The notes beneath the pieces were generated by a model. It was given only the letters and a program-made list of their open reading frames with translations. It was not told the DNA's origin and searched no databases. This document shows positions 18,021 to 26,367 of a stretch of 64,000 nucleotides of DNA, piece by piece. The stretch's first letter is position 1, and each line of letters starts with the position of its first letter. Source of the stretch: Hyphomicrobium sp. (lineage in GTDB: Bacteria > Pseudomonadota > Alphaproteobacteria > Rhizobiales > Hyphomicrobiaceae); contig JALHMJ010000007.1 of NCBI GenBank assembly GCA_022844105.1, positions 1 to 64,000 on the forward strand. Reading direction: 5' to 3'. The position numbers and the translations under genes are program-made.

Positions 18021-18692
18021 TCAATGCGATATGGCGTTCAATTCTTCCCAGCCGGACCACATGATCTGGAGACCGATACATAGAAGTATGAACGCCATCA
18101 GTCGCGTCAGGACGAGCATCCCAACCTCGCCCAGCCATGCGACCACAGCTGTTGAATTCCGGAAAACAAAATAGAGCACGAAGGAAACGAGCAGCGCACC
18201 ACTGGCCGCGACCACCGCCCCCGCAAAGTACAGAAAGGGCGTCGTCGGAATCTGAGCGCCGAGCGCGATTGAAGCAGCAATCGTTCCGGGCCCAGTGGTC
18301 AACGGGAACGTAATCGGGAAGAAGCTGCGCCGAACGATCTCGGCTTGTGTAAGCTCGACGGTTTCCTGCGCGGCTTTGGCGTGCACGTCATCGTCATCGG
18401 TTCGATGGAGCATGCGCCAGGCCGTGGACGCGACCAGAAGTCCGCCGCCCACCCGAACAATCGGCAGCGATATCCCGAACAGGGCAAGCACATAGGTGCC
18501 AATCAACATCGATGTGACGATCACGATCCAGCTGTTGACGGCAACTTGCCGGGCCAAGCGCGCTGCAAGTACGCGATTGCTGCCCACGGTCGCGACGAAC
18601 ACCGGCGCGGTACTGAGTGGATTGATGATGGGCAGAAGGGTCACCGGCACCAGCAGCAGCGCCTTCAATATTGGCAATATCAAATAATCCAA
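18021..18692 (-). CDS. MarC-family (UPF0056) membrane protein
   Basis: A 223-residue protein with six transmembrane segments and the MarC signatures LLPIINPLSTAPVFVA and RRSFFPITFPLTTGPGTIAA. Despite the name, MarC has no proven link to multiple antibiotic resistance and its transported substrate is unknown. It ends 14 bp from the convergent BaeRF gene. The length is normal. Confidence 0.9.
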   Translation of the reverse strand: MDYLILPILKALLLVPVTLLPIINPLSTAPVFVATVGSNRVLAARLARQVAVNSWIVIVTSMLIGTYVLALFGISLPIVRVGGGLLVASTAWRMLHRTDDDDVHAKAAQETVELTQAEIVRRSFFPITFPLTTGPGTIAASIALGAQIPTTPFLYFAGAVVAASGALLVSFVLYFVFRNSTAVVAWLGEVGMLVLTRLMAFILLCIGLQIMWSGWEELNAISH

Positions 18693-18904
18693 GCCATCAC
18701 CACGCGGTATTCCTCACTCGTTGGGGCGGCTTCAAATCGAACCGCAATGATCTGCGAAACGTCATGGTTTTCCCAGATCAGCGTTCACATTGCTTTTCAC
18801 GCATACAAGATATTAGGATACATCGTCCAGAGGATGACGGAAATCCTGCTACAAACTCGATTCGGTTTCACGTGGCCGATCGGATCAAACGAAGGAATGC
18901 TCAA

Positions 18905-19474
18905 ATGACAGCGGCTGGCGGCATACTCATGATCTTGACCGGTTTGGCCATCATGACGTTCGGCCTGTTTCTGTTCTACGCTTGGCTGCCGCTACTCTAC
19001 GCCCTCGTCGGTTTTGACATTGGGCTTTTGCTGGGGCGATCGCTGACAGGAGATGTCGGAACACTGGCGATCGTTCTGGGCATCGTGGGCGCAGTCATAC
19101 TGGGATCCGCGTCTTATTTCCTAGAGCCGTATCGGCGTATACTGCTCGGCGTTTCCGCCGGCGTGCTGGTCGGCCTCTCGCTGGCCGCCGCATTCAATCT
19201 GGACACGCTGCTCGGCGCAGTCATGGCGCGGGTACTCATACTGGCCTGCGGTATCCTGGGTGGAATTCTTGTGCCGACGTTTTTCAATGCCTTCGTGATT
19301 GGCGCGTCCGCTTTCAGCGGTGCTGTGCTGGTCGTCGCCGGCGCCCATCACGTATTGCCTGACATCGGAGCATTCGATGTCCGCGCCGGGGGGCCCTTGC
19401 CGGCCGCGCTCGTTGTCGGCTTGGCCCTGCTCGGAGTGGCGTGGCAGTCCAAGAACATCAAGAGTCCAATATAA
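18905..19474 (+). CDS. TM198/DUF4203-like membrane protein
   Basis: A 189-residue protein made almost entirely of six or seven hydrophobic segments, ending with a short charged tail (WQSKNIKSPI). The pattern (LFLFYAWLPLLYALVGFDIG, then a Gly/Ala-rich series of helices) resembles the DUF4203/TM198 family. The reading frame is open from 18671, but the ATG at 18905 has GAAGGA eight bases upstream and matches where hydrophobic sequence begins. Its function is unknown. It is followed 76 bp later by a histidine kinase. Confidence 0.65.
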   Translation: MTAAGGILMILTGLAIMTFGLFLFYAWLPLLYALVGFDIGLLLGRSLTGDVGTLAIVLGIVGAVILGSASYFLEPYRRILLGVSAGVLVGLSLAAAFNLDTLLGAVMARVLILACGILGGILVPTFFNAFVIGASAFSGAVLVVAGAHHVLPDIGAFDVRAGGPLPAALVVGLALLGVAWQSKNIKSPI

Positions 19475-19507
19475 CCTAAATTTCGTTTTAAAGCTTAACC
19501 AGCGGAA

Positions 19508-19524
19508 TGGGAGTTTAACTCCCA
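19508..19524. promoter_or_regulatory. Perfect palindrome upstream of the histidine kinase gene
   Basis: The 17-base sequence TGGGAGTTTAACTCCCA is a perfect inverted repeat (8-bp arms, one central base). It lies between the TM198-like gene and the kinase. It has no T-run, so an operator for a dimeric regulator is at least as likely as a terminator. Confidence 0.35.
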
Positions 19525-19550
19525 ACCGATCTATGTAAGTCTTCATAGAC

Positions 19551-20588
19551 ATGCGCGCCGGCAGGTCCATCCGGCTGCGGTTCGGTCGTTTCGCGATGCA
19601 GCTTGTTCGACAATTGCCAGTTCTTATCGAGCCGTTGCCGGTCATGACGACTCATCGGCTTGCCGTGATGGTCGCCAAGATCGCCAGCATAATATTCGTC
19701 GTCGAATTTCTGATCATGTTCGCCCTCTACGGTTTAGAGGATTCTGTTACAGTTTTGGACGGCACGCTCGACGCGACCATCCTGACGCTGGTAGCCAGCC
19801 CCCTGATCTACGTCTGGGTCGCACGACCGTTCGCCACCGACGCTGCTGCGGCTCGCGAAAAGCTCTCATTGCAGCTCCAAGAAACCCAAATGCTGCTGAG
19901 CCAGAACGTACGGCTCAAGGACAGCTTGCAGGAATTCAGTGCCGCCAGTGCCGATATTCACGAACGCACGTTGCAGCGCATAGGTGCCGATCTCCACGAC
20001 GGTCCCGCCCAGTCGCTGACATTCTCGCTGCTGCATATTGATCGACTGCTGCGCACGGTCGAAAGGTCCGATACATCTGCACTTAACGACCACATTACAG
20101 AACTCCGCCGCGTGATCTATGAGACATCACGCGAGATCCGCGGCATCTCCACGGACTTGGCATTGCCCGAGCTGCGGGCTATGTCATTGCGCGAAGTCGT
20201 CGAACTCGCCGTTCACCGCCATCGAATGACAACGGGCGGGGAGGCCAGTATTTCATTTCAAACGGCAGCTGTTGTTACGCAAATGCAGAAGGCGTGCATT
20301 TACCGTGTTGTCCAGGAATCGCTGTCCAACGCATCCAGGCACGGCAAAGCCCGCTCGATTGATATCGCTATTGAGGATTGCCCCGCTCTGACCGTCACGA
20401 TCACGGATCGCGGCAGCGGTTTCGATCCCGACGGCGTCGTTAACAAGGGTTTGGGGCTTCTTGGCATGCGTGCCCGAGTTGAAGCCCTGCGCGGCCGCTT
20501 CATAATACGCAGTTCACCAAACCAGGGGACCACCGTCGTCGCAACTTTCGACGAGGCAGCTGCGATCCCCGGAGCCGATTATGGGTAA
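19551..20588 (+). CDS. NarL-type sensor histidine kinase (HisKA_3)
   Basis: A 345-residue membrane histidine kinase. Two hydrophobic segments (IASIIFVVEFLIMFALYGL, about 43-61; TILTLVASPLIYVWVA, about 76-91) are followed by a coiled-coil and a HisKA_3 dimerisation domain with the phospho-acceptor in GADLHDGPAQSL (His149). The HATPase domain follows, with VVQESLSNASRHG (N box) and DRGSGFDPDG plus GLGLLGMRARV (G boxes). There is no obvious periplasmic sensor; the signal may be read in the membrane. It overlaps the response regulator by eight bases. A start at 19596 is possible. Confidence 0.9.
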   Translation: MRAGRSIRLRFGRFAMQLVRQLPVLIEPLPVMTTHRLAVMVAKIASIIFVVEFLIMFALYGLEDSVTVLDGTLDATILTLVASPLIYVWVARPFATDAAAAREKLSLQLQETQMLLSQNVRLKDSLQEFSAASADIHERTLQRIGADLHDGPAQSLTFSLLHIDRLLRTVERSDTSALNDHITELRRVIYETSREIRGISTDLALPELRAMSLREVVELAVHRHRMTTGGEASISFQTAAVVTQMQKACIYRVVQESLSNASRHGKARSIDIAIEDCPALTVTITDRGSGFDPDGVVNKGLGLLGMRARVEALRGRFIIRSSPNQGTTVVATFDEAAAIPGADYG

Positions 20589-21012
20589 AAAGCAGGCTCC
20601 GGCCTTGCCAATGACTACTGTCATTGTGGCCGACGACCATCCCATGGTCCGCCGGGGAATTATAGCAACGATCGAGGACGAGGCGGATTTCAAGGTCGTC
20701 GCGGAGGCGGGTTCGGGCGATGAAGCTGTCGCCCTCGTCCGTATTCATCGGCCCCGCCTCGTCATACTCGACATCAATATGCCAACGTCAGGCCTAGACG
20801 CCTCGGCGACAATCACGAGTGAGTTTCCCGACACCCAGACCGTGATGTTTTCATTTCGACAAGACCCCGAGATCTTGCGCGCTTCCAAAGACGCTGGCGC
20901 CAGCGCTTTTATCGTCAAAGGATCGTCAGGGGCGGCATTGGTGGCGGCGCTGCGCGAGGTTCTAGCAGGGCGGCCGTTCTTTCGCATCGATCCGCAGCCG
21001 CTCGACGAATGA
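20581..21012 (+). CDS. Receiver-only response regulator
   Basis: The 143-residue product is a NarL-type receiver domain and nothing else. The acidic pair is ADDHPMVRRG, the phosphorylation site LVILDINMP (Asp64), the switch residue Ser91 and the lysine FIVKGSSG (Lys113). NarL-type regulators normally carry a LuxR helix-turn-helix after residue 140; the frame stops at DPQPLDE instead, and I could not find a helix-turn-helix in the other frames downstream. GGAG lies six bases before the ATG, inside the kinase gene. It either acts by protein contact or is a truncated regulator. Confidence 0.85.
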   Translation: MGKKQAPALPMTTVIVADDHPMVRRGIIATIEDEADFKVVAEAGSGDEAVALVRIHRPRLVILDINMPTSGLDASATITSEFPDTQTVMFSFRQDPEILRASKDAGASAFIVKGSSGAALVAALREVLAGRPFFRIDPQPLDE

Positions 21013-21142
21013 GTCCGCCGACGACTTGGCGCTGCACAAGGTCGCCCCGGCGCAGGGGGAGGGCGAGCGGGCGGAGCAGCATCGAGCTGGCGTTGAGACT
21101 GCTCGGTTCGGCCACCGTAGCTTTACGTGCATCACCGCGCGG

Positions 21143-21160
21143 CTGTCACACGGCTGATAC
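21143..21160 (+). promoter_or_regulatory. Candidate PHO box before plcP
   Basis: CTGTCAC-ACGG-CTGATAC matches the PhoB half-site pair CTGTCAT-N4-CTGTCAT at 10 of 14 positions with the correct 11-bp period. A TATGTC (21172-21177), about 11 bp further on, could serve as the -10. It sits directly in front of an operon whose relatives are PhoB-controlled. Confidence 0.45.
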
Positions 21161-21215
21161 ATAATTTCGGCTATGTCCCATCGATATGAACGACATAGAC
21201 GAATCGAGGCGCACC

Positions 21216-22022
21216 GTGACAGACGCCCGGTCAGAGATGAACTATCGGTCCATCTTCATTTCCGATGTGCATTTGGGCACCCGTGCTGCACAGGCTCCCG
21301 CCCTCCTCGACTTCCTCAAGAGAGCCGACGCTGAAACCTACTACCTCGTTGGCGACATCATCGACTTTTGGAAAGTCCGCCGCGGACCAGCTTGGTCGCA
21401 ATCCCATAACGACGTCATCCAAAAGCTCCTGCGTAAGTCGCGCAAAGGCTCGCGGATTATCTATATCCCAGGCAACCACGACGAAGCGTTGCGCGACTAC
21501 TGCGGACTGAATTTCGGCAATATCGAAGTGCGACGCGAAGCCCTTTTCGAAACGGCGGCGGGAAAGAAGTACGTCGTCATCCATGGTGACGAATTCGACG
21601 TGGTCGTGCGCTACGCCAAATGGCTGGCCTTTCTCGGCGACCGCTCTTATGAGCTGGCGCAGTTCACCAACCGGCCTCTCAACTGGGTTCGCTGCAAGCT
21701 AGGGTTCGGCTACTGGTCGCTGTCCAATTATTTGAAAAGCCGCGTCAAGACCGCCGTCAACTTTATCGGTGAATTCGAATCCAATCTGGCTGAGGTTGCC
21801 CGCCGCCACGACGCTGACGGCGTGATCTGCGGCCATATCCACCACGCCGCCGACCGCATGATCGGTCATGTGCATTATCTCAACTGCGGCGATTGGGTTG
21901 AAAGCGCCACCGCGATCGTCGAGACACATAGCGGCGAACTCAAAGTGCTGCACTGGGGTGTGCAAAGCGCATATGACACTGCTGTCTCGACCGAAGATGA
22001 AAACCTCGCGGCGGCTGCCTGA
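21216..22022 (+). CDS. plcP: PlcP-type phospholipase C (LpxH-like metallophosphoesterase)
   Basis: A 268-residue calcineurin-like phosphoesterase. The metal-binding motifs are all present: FISDVHLG, LVGDIIDFW, YIPGNHDE, VIHGDEFD and ICGHIHHA. It resembles UDP-diacylglucosamine hydrolase and is often named so, but the following genes point to PlcP, which in rhizobia removes the phosphate headgroup of phosphatidylcholine and phosphatidylethanolamine during phosphate starvation and leaves diacylglycerol. I chose the GTG at 21216 because GAGG lies six bases upstream; an ATG at 21186 (no ribosome site, almost on top of the predicted promoter) and one at 21237 are alternatives. Its stop abuts the next start. 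Confidence 0.8.
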   Translation: MTDARSEMNYRSIFISDVHLGTRAAQAPALLDFLKRADAETYYLVGDIIDFWKVRRGPAWSQSHNDVIQKLLRKSRKGSRIIYIPGNHDEALRDYCGLNFGNIEVRREALFETAAGKKYVVIHGDEFDVVVRYAKWLAFLGDRSYELAQFTNRPLNWVRCKLGFGYWSLSNYLKSRVKTAVNFIGEFESNLAEVARRHDADGVICGHIHHAADRMIGHVHYLNCGDWVESATAIVETHSGELKVLHWGVQSAYDTAVSTEDENLAAAA

Positions 22023-23111
22023 ATGAAGATACTGGTCGCGACAGACGCCTGGGTCCCTCAGGTCAATGGCGTCCTGGCAACCTATCGTCGGCTGGCCGAA
22101 GAATTGCCCGCGCTCGGCTCGCAGTTGACCTTCCTCACGCCCGAACATTTCGGAACGGTTGCGATGCCGTGGTATCGTGAAATTCGCCTCGCCGTTCCGA
22201 ACCGTCGCAAGGCCGCGGCAATCATCGATGCCAATAACGCTGATCACATCCACATCGCCACCGAAGGGCCCGTGGGCTGGATGGCGCGCAACTACTGCCG
22301 GCGCCGGAACCTGCCGTTCACCACCAGCTTCCACACCCGCTTCCCCGAATACGCCGCTCAACATTTCGGCCTGCCGAAGAGCTTGATTTATTCGGGATTA
22401 CGTCGCTTTCACAATGCCGGCGCCGGCGTGATGGTCGCGACGCCCTCGCTGCAGCGCGACCTCACCCGGCGCGGCTTCCGCAACATTTTGCCCTGGACGC
22501 GCGGTGTCGACACAAAGCTATTTTCGCCGCGAGCCGATCGGGTGTTTGGACGTGAATCGCCGGTATTCCTCTACGTCGGTCGCGTCTCCATCGAAAAGAA
22601 CATCGAAGCTTTTCTTGCAGCCGACCTGCCAGGTATCAAAGCGGTTGTCGGTGACGGACCACACATGACGGCACTAGCCGAGCGTTTTCCCGAAGTTCGA
22701 TTTCTCGGCCGGCGGTCGGGTGAGGATCTGGCTCGCCACTTCGCCTCCGCCGATGTGTTCGTCTTCCCCAGCCGCACCGACACTTTCGGCCTCGTCATCC
22801 TGGAGGCCATGGCTTCGGGCGTGCCTGTCGCCGCCTATCCGGTCACCGGTCCAATCGACATCGTCGATGACGGCATCAGCGGTATCCTCGATGAAGACCT
22901 TGCCTCGGCAGCCCGCCGGGCCCTCAGCCTCGACCGCGCCAGCGTTCGCCGCCGCGCACTGGATTTTACATGGCGTCGCACGGCGGAAATGTTCGTTGAA
23001 AACATCCGCGTTGCCCGCTCTTCCGCCTCGCCTGCGCGATTGATGCCTGCGCCATCCGCCCGTAGCGCGAAAACCCAAACCTGCGGCGCAGCCGCAACCC
23101 GGAGAACTTAA
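22023..23111 (+). CDS. agt: GT4-family glycosyltransferase (Agt-like, glycolipid synthase)
   Basis: A 362-residue GT-B glycosyltransferase. The acceptor domain begins ATDAWVPQVNGVLATYRRLA and the nucleotide-sugar domain has FLYVGRVSIEKNIEAFLAAD, VVGDGPHM and PSRTDTFGLVILEAMASGVP (conserved Glu pair). This type uses diacylglycerol and UDP-glucose or UDP-glucuronate to make phosphorus-free glycolipids in Agrobacterium and marine bacteria. Its place directly after plcP, which would supply diacylglycerol, supports that role. The sugar used cannot be read from the sequence. Confidence 0.8.
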   Translation: MKILVATDAWVPQVNGVLATYRRLAEELPALGSQLTFLTPEHFGTVAMPWYREIRLAVPNRRKAAAIIDANNADHIHIATEGPVGWMARNYCRRRNLPFTTSFHTRFPEYAAQHFGLPKSLIYSGLRRFHNAGAGVMVATPSLQRDLTRRGFRNILPWTRGVDTKLFSPRADRVFGRESPVFLYVGRVSIEKNIEAFLAADLPGIKAVVGDGPHMTALAERFPEVRFLGRRSGEDLARHFASADVFVFPSRTDTFGLVILEAMASGVPVAAYPVTGPIDIVDDGISGILDEDLASAARRALSLDRASVRRRALDFTWRRTAEMFVENIRVARSSASPARLMPAPSARSAKTQTCGAAATRRT

Positions 23112-23113
23112 AG

Positions 23114-24370
23114 ATGGACCGAGCCGACGCGGCCGATACGCTACCTTTGACCCGCAGCAGCAGCGGTGCCCTAGTTGGCGCGGCCGTCCATCGCAACAGC
23201 CTGTTCTCGCGCGCCGGACTGAACGAGCGAGCTTTCACGTTCGCCTTCACCAGTCTCGTCTACCCCCAGATTTGGGAGGACCCTGTCGTCGACTTGGAGG
23301 CCCTCCAGATCGAGCCGGGCCAACGGATGATCACAATCGCTTCCGGCGGCTGCAATGCGCTCTCCTATCTTATCGCGGACCCTGGAGAGATCATCGCCGT
23401 TGACCTGAATACGTCGCATGCCGCGCTCAACCGCCTCAAGCACACGGCCGCCCGCTATCTGCCAAATTACGATGCGTTTTTTTCCTTTTTCGGCGCCGCC
23501 GATCGCCAGTCGAACATCGACTTGTACACACGCTATATCCGCGATCACCTCGATGCCGACACGCGCGCATTCTGGAACGCCCGCGATCTGACCGGCCGGC
23601 GCCGCATCGATCGCTTCGCTCGCGGTTTCTACCGCTACGGCCTGCTCGGGCGCTTTATCGCCGCAGGCCACCGCGCCGCGAAACTCTACGGCCGTGACCC
23701 GCGCGTCTTGATGCAGGCCCGCTCGATCGAGGAGCAGCGCGCGATTTACGAACGCGAACTGGCACCGCTTTTCGAAAAGCCGCTCATCCGCGCCATTCTC
23801 AACCAGCGCTCTTCACTCTTCGGCCTCGGCATTCCGCCGGCCCAATATGACGCCCTCTCCGGCGGCCGCCCGATGCACGAAGTCGTCGAGGAGCGCTTGC
23901 GCCGTCTCGCCTGCGATTTCGACTTGCAGGACAATTATTTCGCCTGGCAGGCGTTCGCCCGGTGTTACGCACCGGACGGAGACGGACCTCTGCCGCCCTA
24001 TTTGCAGCGCGTGAACTACGAAACAGTCCGCGATCGCGCGCACCGGATTTCGATGCGCAACATCCCCTATACCGAGCAACTACGCGCTCTGCCGTCATCG
24101 CATCTCGATCGCTACATTCTGCTCGACGCTCAGGATTGGATGAATGACGCCAATCTGACGGATTTGTGGACCCAGATCACCCGCACCGCTCGTCCCAATG
24201 CCCGCGTCATCTTCCGCACGGCCGGCGAGGAAACCATTCTCCCAGGCCGCGTTCCCGAACCGATCCTGGACCGCTGGACCTACGAAGAAGCAGCATCGAA
24301 GGCTTGGGTTGCCCGCGATCGCTCGGCGATTTATGGCGGGTTCCATCTCTACGTGTTGAAGGGCGATTGA
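23114..24370 (+). CDS. btaA: BtaA: S-adenosylmethionine:diacylglycerol 3-amino-3-carboxypropyltransferase
   Basis: A 418-residue DUF3419 protein. Near residue 75 it has MITIASGGCNALSYLIADPG, then IIAVDLNTSHAALNRLKHTA, the cofactor-binding region of the family. The C-terminal part has SSHLDRYILLDAQDWMND and RVIFRTAGEE. BtaA moves the aminocarboxypropyl group from S-adenosylmethionine to diacylglycerol, the first step to the betaine lipid DGTS. It begins 2 bp after agt and ends 2 bp before btaB. Full length, no oddities. Confidence 0.9.
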   Translation: MDRADAADTLPLTRSSSGALVGAAVHRNSLFSRAGLNERAFTFAFTSLVYPQIWEDPVVDLEALQIEPGQRMITIASGGCNALSYLIADPGEIIAVDLNTSHAALNRLKHTAARYLPNYDAFFSFFGAADRQSNIDLYTRYIRDHLDADTRAFWNARDLTGRRRIDRFARGFYRYGLLGRFIAAGHRAAKLYGRDPRVLMQARSIEEQRAIYERELAPLFEKPLIRAILNQRSSLFGLGIPPAQYDALSGGRPMHEVVEERLRRLACDFDLQDNYFAWQAFARCYAPDGDGPLPPYLQRVNYETVRDRAHRISMRNIPYTEQLRALPSSHLDRYILLDAQDWMNDANLTDLWTQITRTARPNARVIFRTAGEETILPGRVPEPILDRWTYEEAASKAWVARDRSAIYGGFHLYVLKGD

Positions 24371-24372
24371 TC

Positions 24373-25041
24373 ATGACGGACACGCGCATCTCCGACGCGG
24401 AGCGCATGGATCGGCACTATCGCTACCAGCGCTTCATCTATGACCTGACACGCACGCATTACCTCATCGGCCGCAAGCATCTCATTGCCGATATGAAGCC
24501 GCGCGCGGGCCAAACTGTGCTCGAGATCGGATGCGGGACCGCGTGGAATCTCATTCGCACGGCCAAGCTTTACCCCGAGGCCCGCATTTTTGGCGTCGAT
24601 GTTTCCAACGCCATGCTCGACACCGCGCGGGCTTCGATCAATCGGCACGGCCATGCATCGCGCATTCAGGTCGCACAAGCCGACGCCACGTGTTTCTCCG
24701 CCACCGACACCTTCGGCATGGCGACGTTCGACCGCGTGTTTTTCTCCTATGCGCTATCGATGATCCCGGACTGGCACGCCGCACTCTCGGCGGCGGCCGC
24801 GCATGTCGCGCCGGGAGGGAGCCTGCATATCGTCGATTTCGGTCAATGCGATCGGCTGCCGCGCTCGTTCAAGGCCGCGCTGTTCAAGTTCCTCGATCAT
24901 TACACCGTCACGCCCCGTGCCGACATGGAGGTCGCCTGCCGGCAGGTCGCCAACCAACAGGGACTGACGCTCGCGTTCAAGCGTCTGCATCGCGGCTATA
25001 CCGACTATGCGGTGCTTTCACGCTCGGCTGCGGGACAGTAG
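24373..25041 (+). CDS. btaB: BtaB: betaine lipid N-methyltransferase
   Basis: A 222-residue class I S-adenosylmethionine-dependent methyltransferase with the glycine-rich motif TVLEIGCGTAWNL, followed by IFGVDVSNAMLDTAR. It starts RYQRFIYDLTRTHYLIGR, typical of the BtaB/PmtA group. Placed just after btaA, it should trimethylate the amino group to finish diacylglyceryl-N,N,N-trimethylhomoserine. The frame is open further upstream inside btaA, but the ATG at 24373 directly follows the btaA stop. Confidence 0.88.
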   Translation: MTDTRISDAERMDRHYRYQRFIYDLTRTHYLIGRKHLIADMKPRAGQTVLEIGCGTAWNLIRTAKLYPEARIFGVDVSNAMLDTARASINRHGHASRIQVAQADATCFSATDTFGMATFDRVFFSYALSMIPDWHAALSAAAAHVAPGGSLHIVDFGQCDRLPRSFKAALFKFLDHYTVTPRADMEVACRQVANQQGLTLAFKRLHRGYTDYAVLSRSAAGQ

Positions 25042-25107
25042 CTTTAAGCGTTGCTGTTATTGTAACGGCCGGACGAACACCCTTGCAGGAGCACGCCTTC
25101 AACGACG

Positions 25108-25578
25108 TCAGTTCGTGACATCCTGGTCTTCTCCCGATCCACCCGGTGCATTGTCGCGCCCCAGGGAATAGATGTCGGGTTGTCCACCGCGCCCAATGCG
25201 GCGATAGCGATAGGGCTGGCCCCACGGATCCATTATGCCACTCGCCCGCTTGATATAAGGCCCCCTCCAGCGAGGATTTCCGCCAGGCGCCGCGACAAGG
25301 GCCTTCAAACCCGCGCCCTCAGCGGGAAAGGCCCCGTTGTCGAGTGCGTAGAGTTCCAGCGCCGTCGACAGCGCACTGATTTGCGCCTTCGCCGTTTCCG
25401 TCCGCGCGCTGCCGAGGTAGCGCAGCACTTGCGGCGCCGCGATCGTCGCGATCAGCACGATGATGCCAAGAACCACGAGCAGCTCCAAGAGCGTGAAGCC
25501 ATCATCCGGCGCATCAGCTTGTGGGCGTCGAATTTTGTGTCGAAAGTGGCGGAAGGCAGTCAAGCCGTGAAAGGACAT
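25108..25578 (-). CDS. gspG: Type II secretion major pseudopilin GspG
   Basis: A 156-residue prepilin. The cleavage and methylation site is DDGFTLLELLVVLGIIVLIA (cut after Gly27, Glu at +5), and the C-terminal half has the GspG fold: LELYALDNGAFPAEGAGLKA, RGPYIKR, DPWGQPYRYR and DIYSLGRDN. The leader is longer than usual (27 residues). It lies 103 bp after the prepilin peptidase on the same strand, separated from the other pseudopilin genes by about 14 kb. Confidence 0.92.
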   Translation of the reverse strand: MSFHGLTAFRHFRHKIRRPQADAPDDGFTLLELLVVLGIIVLIATIAAPQVLRYLGSARTETAKAQISALSTALELYALDNGAFPAEGAGLKALVAAPGGNPRWRGPYIKRASGIMDPWGQPYRYRRIGRGGQPDIYSLGRDNAPGGSGEDQDVTN

Positions 25579-25681
25579 GCGCGGTCTCGTGTCAGCAGAA
25601 GCGAAGTTTTGAGCCTAGTCGCACTCATGCAAGGCAACAAGTCAGCCTTTGCAGCGTGCTCAACGGCCGCCTTCTTGAGCC

Positions 25682-26260
25682 TCAGAGCGGCGATCCATAG
25701 AGCCAAACGAGCCAAGTCCCGGCCGCGAGGAAGGGTCCAAAGGGAATTGCGGTTTGGCCATCAACCCGCCGGCCGGCTGCTGCGGCAACCCCGACAGCGA
25801 TGAGCGCCAGCAAGGATCCGCACAGAAGCACCGACGGCAGGCCGGCGACGCCCGTCCACGCCCCGGCAACTGCAAACAGCTTGGCATCGCCAAGCCCCAG
25901 TCCATGACGCCCACGCCAGCGGATGTAGGCTTCGCGCACCAGCACGAGACTGAGAAATCCCACGCCTGCCGCGATCAAACGCGCAAGGGCCGTGTCCCAC
26001 TGCAGCACATCCGCCACCAGAATTCCCAGCCCGCACAGCGGCAGCGTAAGACGATCTGGAAGCCGGAACGATCGCACGTCGATCACGGTCAGAACAACGA
26101 GGCTGCAAGCCAGCACGAGTCCGGCCGCGAGATCGAGCCCCCGCAGCGTCGGCGGCATGAGAACGGCCGGCGCCGCAGCGACCAAATAAACCGCGGCCAA
26201 TGCCAAGGTTGCGGAGATCGGCTTTGCCCGCACTGTGAGCATGTCTGTACTGTGGCTCAT
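25682..26260 (-). CDS. gspO: Prepilin peptidase (A24 family, GspO-like)
   Basis: A 192-residue membrane aspartyl protease with the two catalytic motifs of the family: VIDVRSFRLPDRLTLPL (Asp-x-Arg) and GLGLGDAKLFAVAG (GxGDxKL). It lacks the N-terminal methylase domain of PilD, so it is of the short CpaA/TadV-like size. It probably matures GspG, H, I, J and K encoded in the same locus. The frame is open to 26647, but the ATG at 26260 precedes the first transmembrane segment at a sensible distance and leaves room for the opposite-strand gene next door. Confidence 0.85.
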   Translation of the reverse strand: MSHSTDMLTVRAKPISATLALAAVYLVAAAPAVLMPPTLRGLDLAAGLVLACSLVVLTVIDVRSFRLPDRLTLPLCGLGILVADVLQWDTALARLIAAGVGFLSLVLVREAYIRWRGRHGLGLGDAKLFAVAGAWTGVAGLPSVLLCGSLLALIAVGVAAAAGRRVDGQTAIPFGPFLAAGTWLVWLYGSPL

Positions 26261-26367
26261 TCGTGGAAATCGCCCCTGGAACACGGACCGGGCATTGCGC
26301 CGCGGCCGGCCCGAATCGCGGTAAAGCTTGTCGCCGAAGCCGAACCGAAGGCACAGGAAATTCTGCC

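Noticed and set aside
21013-21180. Lost LuxR-type DNA-binding domain after the response regulator by frameshift
   Set aside because: Translating the following bases in the other frames gave no helix-turn-helix pattern, so I record a receiver-only protein rather than a pseudogene.
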